Notes: generated by a model not told the origin, from the sequence alone. Positions 18,302 through 27,451 are shown, counted from the first letter of the stretch. The stretch: DNA of 64,000 bases from Streptomyces sp. yr375 (GCF_900110755.1 NZ_FOFF01000007.1:124001-188000); one strand, 5' to 3'. Translations and numbers: made by a program.

Positions 18302-19137
18302 ACCGCTGACACCTGCGGCCCGCCGGCGACGTCGGCCTTGTCGTCGCTCCCCTCGCTCCCCTCGGTTCCCTCGGTCCCCTCGGGAAGGATCCCGAGTTCC
18401 GCGTCGCGGATGAACTCCACCTCGCGGCGCAGCAGCCGGAACCACATGAACACCACGAACCCGGCGAAGACGAACCACTCGCCGGTGTAGCCGAGGTTCT
18501 GGAACGCCTTCAGGTCGAGGCCGGTGTCGGCCGCCGCCTTCGCGGGCACCGCCGTCATCCCGGGGGCCGCGGTGTCGAGGGTGACCCAGGCGTTGTAGAG
18601 GTCGTACGGCACGAGGTTGACGAGCGAGGCCGCGCTGATCGCCGCGGTCTGCCCGGCCGGCAGTCCGCCCCGGGCGCTCACCCCGTTGTCGCCGGGCTGC
18701 TCGGAGGCCTGGAGCGCGCCGGTGACGGTGACCTCGCCTGCGGGCGGCGCCGGGGCCTTGGCCGCGTCGGCGTCGCCGGGCAGCCAGCCGCGGACGACGG
18801 GCAGCGCCTTGCCGCCGTCGGTGCGCAGCAGGGTCAGTACGTAGTAGCCGTTCCTGCCGTCGAGTTCCCGGTCGGGCACCAGCAACTGGGTGGCGTAGCG
18901 CCCGGTGGCGGTGGTCTGCCTGCCGGAGGTCGCCTTGTCGACGGGGAGCAGCTCGGCCAGCGGGCGCGCGGTGTCCGTGCGGGCGGACTCGGTCTGCGCC
19001 TTCGCGTCGCGGTGGTCGCCCATCCGCGCCTCGAACCGGCTGAGCTGCCAGGACCCCATGTACACACAGAAGGGGATGGCCAGCAGCACGAAGACGTTGA
19101 TCCCCCACCAGCGGGAAGTCAGCAGAAACCGGTACAC
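18271..19137 (-). CDS. SURF1 family cytochrome oxidase assembly protein
   Basis: This 288-residue protein has two transmembrane helices, near the N-terminus (WWGINVFVLLAIPFCVYMGSW) and near residue 240 (WFVFAGFVVFMWFRLL), bracketing an extracytoplasmic domain with the SURF1 signatures GSWQLSRFE and VVRGWLP. SURF1 helps insert haem a into cytochrome aa3 oxidase. The start is chosen at GTG 19137 (VYRFLLTSRWW); GTG 19146, three codons upstream, is equally possible and neither has a good ribosome site. The C-terminal tail has a GTEGTEGSEGS repeat. The 3' end overlaps the opposing gene by 31 bp. Confidence 0.9.
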   Translation of the reverse strand: MYRFLLTSRWWGINVFVLLAIPFCVYMGSWQLSRFEARMGDHRDAKAQTESARTDTARPLAELLPVDKATSGRQTTATGRYATQLLVPDRELDGRNGYYVLTLLRTDGGKALPVVRGWLPGDADAAKAPAPPAGEVTVTGALQASEQPGDNGVSARGGLPAGQTAAISAASLVNLVPYDLYNAWVTLDTAAPGMTAVPAKAAADTGLDLKAFQNLGYTGEWFVFAGFVVFMWFRLLRREVEFIRDAELGILPEGTEGTEGSEGSDDKADVAGGPQVSAVQDDASTPVR

Positions 19138-19300
19138 GCCCTCCACGGTACGGGGCGGCTGCGGGGAGCCGGTTGGCGGGGGCCCGGCGGGGGTCTGGAG
19201 GGTGCCTGGCACGGTCCGGTGGGTGCGAAGACGGTAGGAGTTATCCACAGGCTGGGGGCCGGGGCGGACGATTGTCGGCGTGAGCGGGCAGTATGGGCTC

Positions 19301-21121
19301 ATGACTGAGAGCAACGGGTCCGCCGCACCCGCATCGGAGCGGTACGAAGAGATGCCGGACTGGGAGAGGCGCTTCCGCGCGCCCCGCGTGTCGCTGCCCG
19401 ACTGGGCGGAGGACGCGCCCGACCACGCCCTGTTCGTGTCGAACGCGACGGGGACGTACGAGCTGTACGCCTGGAACCGTGCCACGGGCGAACAGCGCCA
19501 GGTGACCGACCGGGCCAACGGCACGACGGACGGTGTGCTCTCCCCGGACGGCGCGTGGATCTGGTGGTTCGACGACAAGGACGGCGACGAGTTCGGCGTC
19601 TGGCGCCGCCAGCCCTTCACCGGCGGTGAGAACGAGCCGGCGACCCCGGGCCTGGACCCCTCCTACCCGGCGGGCCTGGCCCTGAGCAGGGACGGCCGTA
19701 CGGCGGTGGTGGGCCGCTCGACGGACGAGGACGGCACGACGATCCATGTGTCCCGCACCGGCGAGCCCCCCTTCGAGCTGTATCGCCACCGGGAGTCGGC
19801 GGGCGTCGGCGACCTGTCCCACGACGGCGCCCTGATCGCGATCGAGCACACCGAGCACGGCGACGCGATGCACTCCGCGCTGCGCGTGCTGCGCCCCGAC
19901 GGCTCGAAGGTCGCCGAGCTGGACGACACGAAGGGCGGCACCGAGGAACTGGGCCTGGAGGTCCTGGGCTTCGCCCCGGTCGACGGCGACACGCGGCTGC
20001 TGATCGGGCATCAGCGCCGGGGCCGCTGGGAGCCGCTGGTGTGGGACGTGGCGACGGGCGCGGAGACGGACCTCGCCCTGGACCTGCCGGGCGACGTCAG
20101 CGCCGAGTGGTACCCGGACGGCTCGGGCCTGCTCGTCGTGCACGGCTTCGAGGCGCGCAGCGAGATGTTCCGCTACGACTTCGCGGACGGCGCGCTGGTG
20201 AAGGTCGAGACGCCGCCGGGCACGGTGTCGGGGGCGACGGCCCGGCCGGACGGCAGCGTGGAGTACCTGTGGTCCTCCGCCGCCCAGCCGCCGGTGGTCC
20301 GTTCGACGAGCGGCGAGGTGGTCCTGGACCCGCCCGGCATGAAGTCCCCGGGCTCGGTCCCGGTGCGGGACGTGTGGGTGGAGGGCCCAGGCGGCCGTAT
20401 CCACGCCCTGGTCCAGAAGCCGGCGGGCGCCACCGGCCCCCTCCCCACGGTCTTCGACATCCACGGCGGCCCGACCTGGCACGACAGCGACGCCTTCGCG
20501 GCGGCCCCGGCGGCCTGGGTGGACCACGGGTACGCGGTCGTCCGCGTCAACTACCGCGGCTCCACGGGCTACGGCCGCGCGTGGACGGACGCCCTGAAGC
20601 ACCGGGTGGGCCTGATCGAGCTGGAGGACATCGAGGCGGTACGGCAGTGGGCCGTCTCCTCCGGCCTCGCGGACCCCGCCCGCCTGATCCTCACCGGCGG
20701 CTCCTGGGGCGGCTACCTCACCCTCCTCGGCCTCGGCGTCCAGCCCGACGCCTGGGCTTTGGGCATCGCGGCGGTCCCCGTCGCCGACTACGTCACGGCC
20801 TACCACGACGAGATGGAGGCCCTCAAGGCGATGGACCGCACCCTCATGGGCGGCACCCCGGAGGAGGTCCCCGACCGCTTCGAGGCCTCGTCCCCCCTGA
20901 CCTACGTCGACAAGGTCCGTTCCCCCGTCTACATCTCGGCCGGCGTCAACGACCCCCGCTGCCCCATCCGCCAGATCGACAACTACGTACGCCGCCTGGA
21001 AGCAAGGTCGGCCCCCCACGAGGTCTACCGCTACGACGCGGGCCACGGCTCCCTGGTCGTAGACGAACGCATCAAACAAGTCCGACTCGAACTGGAATTC
21101 GCGGAGCGGCACTTGGACTAA
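19301..21121 (+). CDS. S9 family peptidase (prolyl oligopeptidase-type)
   Basis: This protein of about 606 residues has an N-terminal beta-propeller built of repeats such as LSPDGAWIWWFDDKDGDEFG (about 30-350) and a C-terminal alpha/beta hydrolase domain. The nucleophile Ser is in TGGSWGGYLTLLG, the Asp in SAGVNDPRCP and the His in DAGHGSLVV, completing the catalytic triad. No signal peptide is visible, so it is probably cytoplasmic and cleaves short peptides. ATG 19301 is preferred; an in-frame GTG at 19280 is possible. The gene stands alone, divergent from SURF1, with one TTATCCACA at 19241 in the gap. Confidence 0.93.
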   Translation: MTESNGSAAPASERYEEMPDWERRFRAPRVSLPDWAEDAPDHALFVSNATGTYELYAWNRATGEQRQVTDRANGTTDGVLSPDGAWIWWFDDKDGDEFGVWRRQPFTGGENEPATPGLDPSYPAGLALSRDGRTAVVGRSTDEDGTTIHVSRTGEPPFELYRHRESAGVGDLSHDGALIAIEHTEHGDAMHSALRVLRPDGSKVAELDDTKGGTEELGLEVLGFAPVDGDTRLLIGHQRRGRWEPLVWDVATGAETDLALDLPGDVSAEWYPDGSGLLVVHGFEARSEMFRYDFADGALVKVETPPGTVSGATARPDGSVEYLWSSAAQPPVVRSTSGEVVLDPPGMKSPGSVPVRDVWVEGPGGRIHALVQKPAGATGPLPTVFDIHGGPTWHDSDAFAAAPAAWVDHGYAVVRVNYRGSTGYGRAWTDALKHRVGLIELEDIEAVRQWAVSSGLADPARLILTGGSWGGYLTLLGLGVQPDAWALGIAAVPVADYVTAYHDEMEALKAMDRTLMGGTPEEVPDRFEASSPLTYVDKVRSPVYISAGVNDPRCPIRQIDNYVRRLEARSAPHEVYRYDAGHGSLVVDERIKQVRLELEFAERHLD

Positions 21122-21423
21122 CCGACCGGCTCTCCGAGCGAGGACGCCGACGCCCCCGCTCTCGACGATCACCACTGGGACCAGGAAGCAGCGACCAGGG
21201 GACAGGGAGCAGGGATCGGCGGGGGCGGGGCGCCTCACCGTCAACGGGGGGAGGGGCTGATTCCGGATAAGCCTCAAGCCTGGAATAGCTTGATGCGGCA
21301 CGGGGGCGGGGCGGGTAGCGGTCATGTGCATCGAGCGTCCGCCGGGTGCGCCACTCATTCCTCGCCGCCGGCCTCGGGCCGGAGGAGCGCGGTGGAGAAC
21401 GGTGGAGAACGGTGGAGCGGAGC
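21122..21423. other. Gap without a gene
   Basis: No coding frame is convincing here. The gap holds an inverted repeat TCAAGC/GCTTGA at 21274-21293 and a 10-bp unit GGTGGAGAAC repeated near 21393-21412. It lies between two convergent genes. Confidence 0.6.
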
Positions 21424-21600
21424 CTATTCATAGTGCTCCCAGGTGTGCCCGCCCCTGTGCCCTTCGGCCAGCCAGCAGGCGTCCCCTTTCGACGGGCCTG
21501 CCGAATTGCAGTAGTTCATCTTCTGCACCCTGACGTCGCTGCCGTCGGTGTTCCAGGAGATCCAAACGGCTCCGCAGTCTTCGGGGTTCAGTTCCCTCAT
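21424..21600 (-). CDS. Small Cys/His-containing hypothetical protein, 5' end uncertain
   Basis: The 58 residues from the ATG at 21600 read as real protein: MRELNPEDCGAVWISWN, a second cysteine in MNYCNSAG, and a final GDACWLAEGHRGGHTWEHYE. The same frame continues upstream with plausible sequence (IPDYATCDLDKHSFGDHF). The only good ribosome site with a start, AAAGGAG and a GTG near 21752, lies in a different frame that closes at about 21600. Either the start is the internal ATG, or a frameshift has broken a longer gene. It lies directly downstream of the palindrome at 21813-21838, so it may be controlled by the neighbouring GntR protein. The function is unknown. Confidence 0.5.
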   Translation of the reverse strand: MRELNPEDCGAVWISWNTDGSDVRVQKMNYCNSAGPSKGDACWLAEGHRGGHTWEHYE

Positions 21601-21812
21601 GTGTGCGAAGTGATCGCCGAACGAGTGTTTGTCGAGATCGCAGGTGGCGTAGTCCGGGATCGGTCTTCGCCGGGAAGCCCGTCGGGGAAGTTCGTCGCCG
21701 CATTCCGCATGCGGTCCGGAACGATCAACGAAGCAGAACAGGTCGTCACCGCGACTCCTTTCAATCGGCCGTCCCCGGGACCGTTGCGAGCGGTCGTCGG
21801 GCGCTGAAAGGA

Positions 21813-21838
21813 GACTGGACCGGTGGACCGGTCCAGTC
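21813..21838. promoter_or_regulatory. 26-bp operator between the GntR gene and the small protein
   Basis: Perfect 12-bp inverted arms (GACTGGACCGGT and its complement) flank a 2-bp centre. The core is shared with the site at 22597-22608 on the other side of the GntR gene, which makes the GntR protein the likely binder. Confidence 0.65.
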
Positions 21839-21857
21839 AAGTGAAACGTCAGTTTTG

Positions 21858-22577
21858 CTACCCCATCGGGTAGTTGTCGGCCTGCTCGAACACATGCGAC
21901 GGTGTCACGCCCTCTTCGCACACGAGAGGTCGGCGTTCGTCGTCGAGGGCCACGTGCAACACGACGGCCACCGCCGTCGGCGCATCGACGTCCAGCAGTC
22001 GGGCTTCGTCCTCGGTGGCCAGCCGCACCGTCGTGACGTCCGTACCCTCCACCGGGAAACGGCCCGTTTCGCGGCGCACATACAGCGTGGTGCCCTCGGC
22101 GATCGGCCCCGTCAGCGCCAGGCGCGGCGCGGCGTCCGCGACGGCGGGCGGGAACCAGGCCGTCACCAGGCTGTGCGGCGATCCGTCGTCGAGCAGCACC
22201 AGCCGGATCCTGCGCAGCGCTGCCTCGCCGGACTCCAGTCCCAGGGCGTCGGCGATGTGCGGCGGAGGCGTCGCACGGTCCGGGACGCCGAGTCGGCGGT
22301 ACGGTGCGCCGCCCGACATCCGGGTGGAGCCTGCCCGGCGGCCGCCCGCGGGCCGGGCGATCGGCGTCTCGGTGACAGTGAATCCGGTGCCCTGCCGTGC
22401 GGCCACCAGGCCGTCGTTGCGCAGGACGTCGTAGGCCTTGACGACGGTGGCCCGCGACACGGTCCACTGTTCGGCCAGGTCGCGACCGGAGGGCAGTGGA
22501 TCGCCGGGGCCGAACTCGCCGTTCGCCATGCGGGTGCGCAGATCCTCGGCGATCAGTTCGTACTTCAGCGTTGGCAT
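21858..22577 (-). CDS. GntR-family regulator, HutC/UTRA subfamily
   Basis: This 239-residue protein has an N-terminal winged helix (LIAEDLRTRMANGEFGPGDPLPSGRDLAEQWTVSRATVVKAYDVL in order) and a C-terminal UTRA ligand domain (about 75-235) with the closing pattern of a chorismate-lyase-like fold. The ATG at 22577 is preferred over the in-frame GTG at 22586. Symmetrical TGGAC/GTCCA sites lie just upstream of its start and just downstream of its stop. This suggests it represses itself, the divergent methyltransferase gene 38-48 bp away and the small gene at 21424. The ligand is unknown. Confidence 0.87.
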   Translation of the reverse strand: MPTLKYELIAEDLRTRMANGEFGPGDPLPSGRDLAEQWTVSRATVVKAYDVLRNDGLVAARQGTGFTVTETPIARPAGGRRAGSTRMSGGAPYRRLGVPDRATPPPHIADALGLESGEAALRRIRLVLLDDGSPHSLVTAWFPPAVADAAPRLALTGPIAEGTTLYVRRETGRFPVEGTDVTTVRLATEDEARLLDVDAPTAVAVVLHVALDDERRPLVCEEGVTPSHVFEQADNYPMG

Positions 22578-22596
22578 GGGGCGCACTTCCGTTCAC

Positions 22597-22608
22597 TGGA
22601 CTGGTCCA
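22597..22608. promoter_or_regulatory. GntR operator in the divergent promoter
   Basis: TGGAC and GTCCA arms surround a 2-bp centre, with ACCGGT following. It matches the half-sites of the larger palindrome at 21813-21838 and lies between the divergent GntR and methyltransferase starts, so one protein could control both. Confidence 0.6.
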
Positions 22609-22624
22609 CCGGTAAGCCCCCAGA

Positions 22625-23449
22625 ATGCCTCACATGACGAGCCCTGAGGTAGCGCCGGAGATCCTGAGGTTCTACGCCGAGACCGTGGACGAGGCGGACC
22701 GGCTGACCACGACGGCCGACGGGTGGCTGGAGTTGCTGCGTACGCAGGAACTGCTGCGACGACACCTGCCGGGACCGCCGGCCCGGGTGCTCGATGTCGG
22801 CGGCGGGCCAGGGGTGCACGCGCGGTGGCTCGTCGCGGACGGCTACACCGTCCATCTCGTCGACCCCGTCGCCCGGCACGTCGACCAGGCCAAGGACACG
22901 GGTGCCACCGTCGAACTGGGCGACGCCCGTGCGCTGACCGCCGCGGATGCCTCGTACGACGTGGTGCTCGTGCTGGGGCCGCTCTACCACCTGCTCGACC
23001 GCGCCGACCGTGACCGCGCCCTCGCGGAGGCCTACCGGGTGCTCAAGCCCGGCGGTCTCCTGGCAACGGCCGGCATCAATCGGTACGCGTCCCTGTTCGA
23101 GCACGCCGCGTTCGCCCACCTGCACCAGGAGCCCATGCGGACGAGTATCGGGGGCATCCTCGCCACCCAGATCCATGACGGCGAGAAGGCGTTCACCGCG
23201 GCTTACTTCCACAGCGGCGGACAACTGCGTGACGAGGTGGCCGAGGCGGGCTTCGCCCAGGCCGAGGTGTTCGGCGTCGAGGGCCCGGCCTGGTCCATGC
23301 TCGCGGCGGCGGAGCGGAACACCGGCGAGTCCTTCCGCGACACGGAACTGTTCCGGTCGGCCCTGGCCGCCGCGCGCATGGCGGAGCCCTATCCGGAACT
23401 TCTCGCGGCGAGCTCCCACCTGCTGGCGATCGGACGACGCCCCGGCTGA
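22625..23449 (+). CDS. Class I SAM-dependent methyltransferase
   Basis: This 274-residue Rossmann-fold methyltransferase has motif I VLDVGGGPGVHARWL (about 54-68), acidic motif II in HLVDPVARHV, motif III ELGDARALTAAD and the post-motif YDVVLVLGPLYHLLD. The acceptor is not predictable; this group (Methyltransf_11/25 type) modifies small molecules. The ATG at 22625 or at 22634 could start it, and neither has a clear ribosome site, which may mean a leaderless transcript. It shares its upstream operator with the divergent GntR gene. Confidence 0.88.
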   Translation: MPHMTSPEVAPEILRFYAETVDEADRLTTTADGWLELLRTQELLRRHLPGPPARVLDVGGGPGVHARWLVADGYTVHLVDPVARHVDQAKDTGATVELGDARALTAADASYDVVLVLGPLYHLLDRADRDRALAEAYRVLKPGGLLATAGINRYASLFEHAAFAHLHQEPMRTSIGGILATQIHDGEKAFTAAYFHSGGQLRDEVAEAGFAQAEVFGVEGPAWSMLAAAERNTGESFRDTELFRSALAAARMAEPYPELLAASSHLLAIGRRPG

Positions 23450-23536
23450 CCTCGGCGGACACCGTCCCGCCCGAAGGGGCCGCGCGGCGCGCCGGAAGCA
23501 TCCCCGGCCCCCAGCCCTCATCCCCCCTGCCTACGC

Positions 23537-25516
23537 CTACCCCTGCGCCCCCGGCACCCTCCGCCCCCGGCGTCGCAGCAACTGGGCCAAGCCCCGGCGG
23601 GTGGCCGCCAGTACGGCGCGGTCCTCGCTGTGCAGGACGTACGTGTCCGGTAGGTCCCAGAGCAGGTCGGGTTTGTCGGGCTGGCCTTCCTCGCCGGTGT
23701 AGACGGCAAGGACGCGCCAGTAGCCGGGGCGGAAGGCCTCGCCGATCGTTCTGCCGTCCAACTGGGCGTGTTCTCCGACCCGTAGGGCGGCGAACAGCAG
23801 GACGCGTCGTTCCACCGGGATCGCGCCCAGGACCTGGCGGCCCATCATCGCCCCGGCGAAGGAGGGGGCCGAGAGGTGGGAGACGCTGCGGCTTCGGGTG
23901 AGGGCCTGGGGGTGGGCGGCGCGCAGGGTGCGGTAGACGGCGGTGGCGAAGTCGTCGTCGTACAGGCGCAGGACCACGCGGAGGTCGGGGCGCAGGGAGC
24001 GGGCGTAGAGCGCCGCTTCGAGGTTCGTGGTGTCGGAGCTGGTCACCGCGAGCAGGGCGTGCGCGCGGTGGATCTTCGCGGCCTCCAGGACGCCCTCCTG
24101 GGTGACGTCGCCCAGGACGACCGGCACCCGCAGCCGCCGCGCGACCGCGAGTCCGCGTGCCTCGGGGCCCGCCTCGACGCACACCACGGGGATGTTCAGC
24201 TCGCGCAGCCGGATCAGCACCCGGGTGCCGATCTTGCCCAGGCCGAGGAGTACGACGTGGCCGCCCAGGCCACGGGGCGGCCGGCGCAGCGCCCCCGCCC
24301 CGCGGAACGTTCCCAGCGCTTCCAGCACCGCCGCCAGCAGGACCGGCAGCAGCAGCAACCCGACCAGTCCGGAGAGGAGTTGGAGGATCTGGCGGGCGGT
24401 GGTCGAGCCGATCGCCGGGTCGTTGATGGAGAACAGGTCCAGCAGGGTCAGGTACAGGGCGCCCAGCGGATGGATGCCGGTCGCCAGCCACAACGCCACC
24501 GCCAGCGCGAACACGGACCCCACCAGCCCGGCCAGCGACCACCTGAGCCGCCGCGAGAGCAGCGAGGCGAGCGGCGCGACCACCCCGACCGCCCGCCCGG
24601 ACGGCAGCGCGGGGCCCGCCGCGTACGCGACCTGCTCGAGTACCAGCGACCCGCGCCGGCCGGCCGCCGCGGCCTCCCGCACGGTCGCCGCGTCCGGCAG
24701 CAGCAGCGGCCCCTGCTCGCCGCTGGCCTCGGAACCGTCCGCGAAGGCCGGGTCGTTGACGTTCGCGGAGAGCAGCGCGAGGGTGGGCAGGCCCGGCGGG
24801 TCGGGTTCGCCGGCGGCGGCCGGCAGCCGCTCCACGGCGCGCAGCAGCAGTCCGTCCGTCTGGACGACCTTGCTGGTGCCGACGACGGCGGTCGCGGCCA
24901 GCGCGGGCGCGGCGGTGTCCGCGTCGGACAGGACGGTCGTCGAGGCGTCGCCCGCCGGGCCGCCGTCCCCCGGCGCCTCCCCCGGTCCGGCCCCGGTGGC
25001 CAACGCGGCCGCCTGGTCGAGGAGTTCCTCGATGTGCTGGCCCAACCGCCGGTTGTAGAGCCGCAGTACGAGCCGCAGCCGGGGGTTGAGCCGGCGGGCG
25101 GTGAGGGCGGCGCGGATGTTGGTCTCGTCGTCGTCGTACACGAGCGCCAGTGCGGCGGCCCGTTCCACGCCCGCCTCGGCGAGCACCGCCTCGGTGGCCT
25201 CGACGGCCTCCAACGTCCGCTGTCCGACGGCCGGTTCACTCGGCGCGGCGGCCGGTGTGCCGTTGCCCGCCGCCCGGTTGACGGCCGCGCTCACCATCCG
25301 GTCGAGCAGCGCCGCCGACACCGCCCGGGCCCGTCCGACGACCGGGGGCCGTACCGTTCGCTCGGCGGGCGGTACGACGAGGGTGACCTGTTCCTCGTAG
25401 ATGCCCCGCAGCTCGGCGGCGAGCCGGTGCGCGAGACCGTCGTCGCCGCACACCACCATGTGCGCGCCCGGCGACTGCCCCGGACGCGGCTGACCCTGAT
25501 TCGGCACGCTCACCAC
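23537..25516 (-). CDS. Channel-like membrane protein with two NAD-binding (TrkA-N/RCK) domains
   Basis: This 659-residue protein has an N-terminal TrkA-N domain (AHMVVCGDDGLAHRLAAEL), two membrane helices in the middle (about 345-368 and 398-420), then a second TrkA-N domain with intact HVVLLGLGKIGTRVLIRL and a TrkA-C-like tail. The pattern resembles CASTOR/POLLUX or Kch-type channels, in which RCK domains gate ion flow. The loop between the helices (LDLFSINDPAIGSTTAR) lacks a TVGYG selectivity filter, so potassium transport cannot be claimed. The first NAD site is degenerate (CGDDG rather than GxGxxG). It stands alone and starts at GTG. Confidence 0.8.
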   Translation of the reverse strand: MVSVPNQGQPRPGQSPGAHMVVCGDDGLAHRLAAELRGIYEEQVTLVVPPAERTVRPPVVGRARAVSAALLDRMVSAAVNRAAGNGTPAAAPSEPAVGQRTLEAVEATEAVLAEAGVERAAALALVYDDDETNIRAALTARRLNPRLRLVLRLYNRRLGQHIEELLDQAAALATGAGPGEAPGDGGPAGDASTTVLSDADTAAPALAATAVVGTSKVVQTDGLLLRAVERLPAAAGEPDPPGLPTLALLSANVNDPAFADGSEASGEQGPLLLPDAATVREAAAAGRRGSLVLEQVAYAAGPALPSGRAVGVVAPLASLLSRRLRWSLAGLVGSVFALAVALWLATGIHPLGALYLTLLDLFSINDPAIGSTTARQILQLLSGLVGLLLLPVLLAAVLEALGTFRGAGALRRPPRGLGGHVVLLGLGKIGTRVLIRLRELNIPVVCVEAGPEARGLAVARRLRVPVVLGDVTQEGVLEAAKIHRAHALLAVTSSDTTNLEAALYARSLRPDLRVVLRLYDDDFATAVYRTLRAAHPQALTRSRSVSHLSAPSFAGAMMGRQVLGAIPVERRVLLFAALRVGEHAQLDGRTIGEAFRPGYWRVLAVYTGEEGQPDKPDLLWDLPDTYVLHSEDRAVLAATRRGLAQLLRRRGRRVPGAQG

Positions 25517-25587
25517 GAGGGAGAAGACTGCCTCACCGGGGCGGGAGGTTCCACGGACGACGTGAACACCTTGCGCGAGACTCCCGT

Positions 25588-26709
25588 ATGAAAGGGGAGG
25601 GAATGCAGCAAACAGGCAGCAGAGACAGCAGAGACAGTACGGAAGCCGGAGGTGCGCGACGCGTGGCCATCACCGAAGACGCGGTCCCGCACGCCGACGG
25701 CACGCGCCACGACGCAACAGAGACGCCGGACGGACCGCCGGACGGATCGCCGGACGAACCCAGGCGGCTGACCTCCCCCCTCGTCCTGACCATGCTGCTG
25801 CTCCTGATGGTGCTGCTGCAGAGTCCGATCCGCCGCGCGCTGTCCGCCCCGGTGATGCAGAGCTGGACGACGGTGTTCGTGGCGGTCGTGGTCCAGGCGC
25901 TGCCGTTCCTGGTGCTGGGGGTGCTGCTGTCGGCGGCGATCGCCGTCTACGTACCCCCCTCGTTCTTCGCCCGCGCCCTGCCCTCCCGGCCCGCGCTCGC
26001 CGTCCCGGTCGCCGGGCTCGCGGGCGCGGTGCTGCCGGGCTGCGAGTGCGCGTCGGTGCCGGTGGCCGGAGCCCTGGTCCGCCGGGGCGTGACCCCGGCC
26101 GCGGCTCTCGCCTTCCTGCTCTCCGCCCCCGCGATCAACCCGATCGTGCTGACGGCGACGGCCGTCGCGTTCCCCCGCAACCCCGAGATGGTGCTCGCCC
26201 GCTTCGCCGGCAGCCTGCTCGTGGCGTGCGTGATGGGCTGGCTGTGGCAACGGCTGGGCCGCACGGACTGGCTGCGCCTGCCGGCCCACGCGCCGCACGA
26301 GGGGGAGACGAAGGGCGCGGCGTTCTGGGACTCGGTCCGGCACGACGTCATGCACGCGGGCGGTTTCCTCGTCGTGGGCGCGATGGCGGCGGCGACCCTG
26401 AAGGCAGTCGCCCCGCAGGAATGGCTGCGGACGGCGGCGGAGAACCCGTTCCTGGCGGTCCTGACCCTCGCCGTCCTCGCGGTCGTCCTCTCCATCTGCT
26501 CGGAGGCGGACGCGTTCGTCGCCGCGTCCCTGACCCAGTTCTCCCTGACGGCCAAGCTCGCCTTCCTGGTGGTCGGCCCGATGATCGACCTCAAGCTGTT
26601 CGCGATGCAGGCGGGCACGTTCGGCCGGGGCTTCGCGCTGCGCTTCGCCCCGGCGACGTTCGTCCTGGCCATCGCGTCGGCGGTCCTGACCGGATGGATA
26701 CTCCTGTGA
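25588..26709 (+). CDS. YraQ/DUF318-type permease
   Basis: This 373-residue polytopic protein (about eight to ten membrane helices) has two related halves. The first holds LPGCECASVPVAGALVRRGVTPAAAL and SAPAINPIVLTATA; the second holds ICSEADAFVAASLTQF. These are the signatures of the DUF318/YraQ permease family (which includes ArsP), paired here with a TIGR03943 protein. Metal, arsenical or carbon-compound transport has been proposed for relatives; the substrate is not known here. The ATG at 25588 or 25603 could be the start. The stop overlaps the next gene (GTGA). Confidence 0.85.
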   Translation: MKGEGMQQTGSRDSRDSTEAGGARRVAITEDAVPHADGTRHDATETPDGPPDGSPDEPRRLTSPLVLTMLLLLMVLLQSPIRRALSAPVMQSWTTVFVAVVVQALPFLVLGVLLSAAIAVYVPPSFFARALPSRPALAVPVAGLAGAVLPGCECASVPVAGALVRRGVTPAAALAFLLSAPAINPIVLTATAVAFPRNPEMVLARFAGSLLVACVMGWLWQRLGRTDWLRLPAHAPHEGETKGAAFWDSVRHDVMHAGGFLVVGAMAAATLKAVAPQEWLRTAAENPFLAVLTLAVLAVVLSICSEADAFVAASLTQFSLTAKLAFLVVGPMIDLKLFAMQAGTFGRGFALRFAPATFVLAIASAVLTGWILL

Positions 26710-27449
26710 ACCGACAGTCCCAGGCGGCCGTCCTCTTCCTCCTCGGCGCGGCCCTCCTCCACGCCGGCACCACAGACCTCTACCTCCGCTACGTCAAGTC
26801 AGGCCTACGCCCCCTGCTCCTGGCGTCGGGCGCGGTCCTGATCCTGACGGCCCTGGCGACGGCCTGGTACGAACGCCGAAAGACGAAGCGGGAACAGAAA
26901 CAGAAGGATGTAAAGGATGTAGCGGACGCAGGGCACTCCCACCCCGAACCCCGTGTCTCCTGGCTCCTGATCCTCCCCCTCCTGGCGCTGATCCTGGTCG
27001 CCCCGCCCGCCCTGGGCTCGTACAGCGCGAACCGCACCGGCACGGCCCTGCAAGAGCCGCTCGCCTATCCCGCCCTGGCCGCCACGAACCCGCTCCCGCT
27101 CAACGTCGTCGACTACGCGGGCCGAGCCGTCTACGACCACGGCCGCACCCTCGCCGGCCGCGAGATCCGGCTCACCGGCTTCGTCGCCCTGGACCACGAC
27201 GGCACCCCCTACCTGGTCCGCATGGCCCTCAACTGCTGCGCCGCCGACGCCCAGCCGGTCAAGATCGGCCTGACCGGCGACATCCCCCCGGTCCTCCAAC
27301 CGGACGCCTGGCTGACCGTCACCGGCACCTACATCCCCCGCACCACCCACGACCCGGTCAACAACGGCCCGATCCCCTTCATCAAGATCACCGACGCCCG
27401 ACCGACCCCGATCCCACGAGACCCGTACGACGAGTCGTGGAACAACTGA
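26706..27449 (+). CDS. TIGR03943/DUF1980 family membrane protein
   Basis: This 247-residue protein has two N-terminal membrane helices (AAVLFLLGAALLHAG and LLASGAVLILTALATAW) and a third near residue 95. An extracytoplasmic domain follows with FVALDHDGTPYLVRMALNCCAADA, whose double cysteine is a family hallmark. It is always encoded with a DUF318 permease, and the GTG at 26706 overlaps that gene's stop, so the two form one transport unit. In other bacteria such pairs sit in metal-responsive gene sets. No zinc-repressor box is evident upstream here. Confidence 0.85.
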   Translation: MNRQSQAAVLFLLGAALLHAGTTDLYLRYVKSGLRPLLLASGAVLILTALATAWYERRKTKREQKQKDVKDVADAGHSHPEPRVSWLLILPLLALILVAPPALGSYSANRTGTALQEPLAYPALAATNPLPLNVVDYAGRAVYDHGRTLAGREIRLTGFVALDHDGTPYLVRMALNCCAADAQPVKIGLTGDIPPVLQPDAWLTVTGTYIPRTTHDPVNNGPIPFIKITDARPTPIPRDPYDESWNN

Positions 27450-27451
27450 CC

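Noticed and set aside
19241-19249. Replication origin (perfect DnaA box TTATCCACA)
   Set aside because: A single box with no cluster and no dnaA or dnaN nearby.
26706-27449. Zur-regulated metal operon
   Set aside because: The gene family suggests it, but no zinc-repressor box can be seen upstream of the permease.
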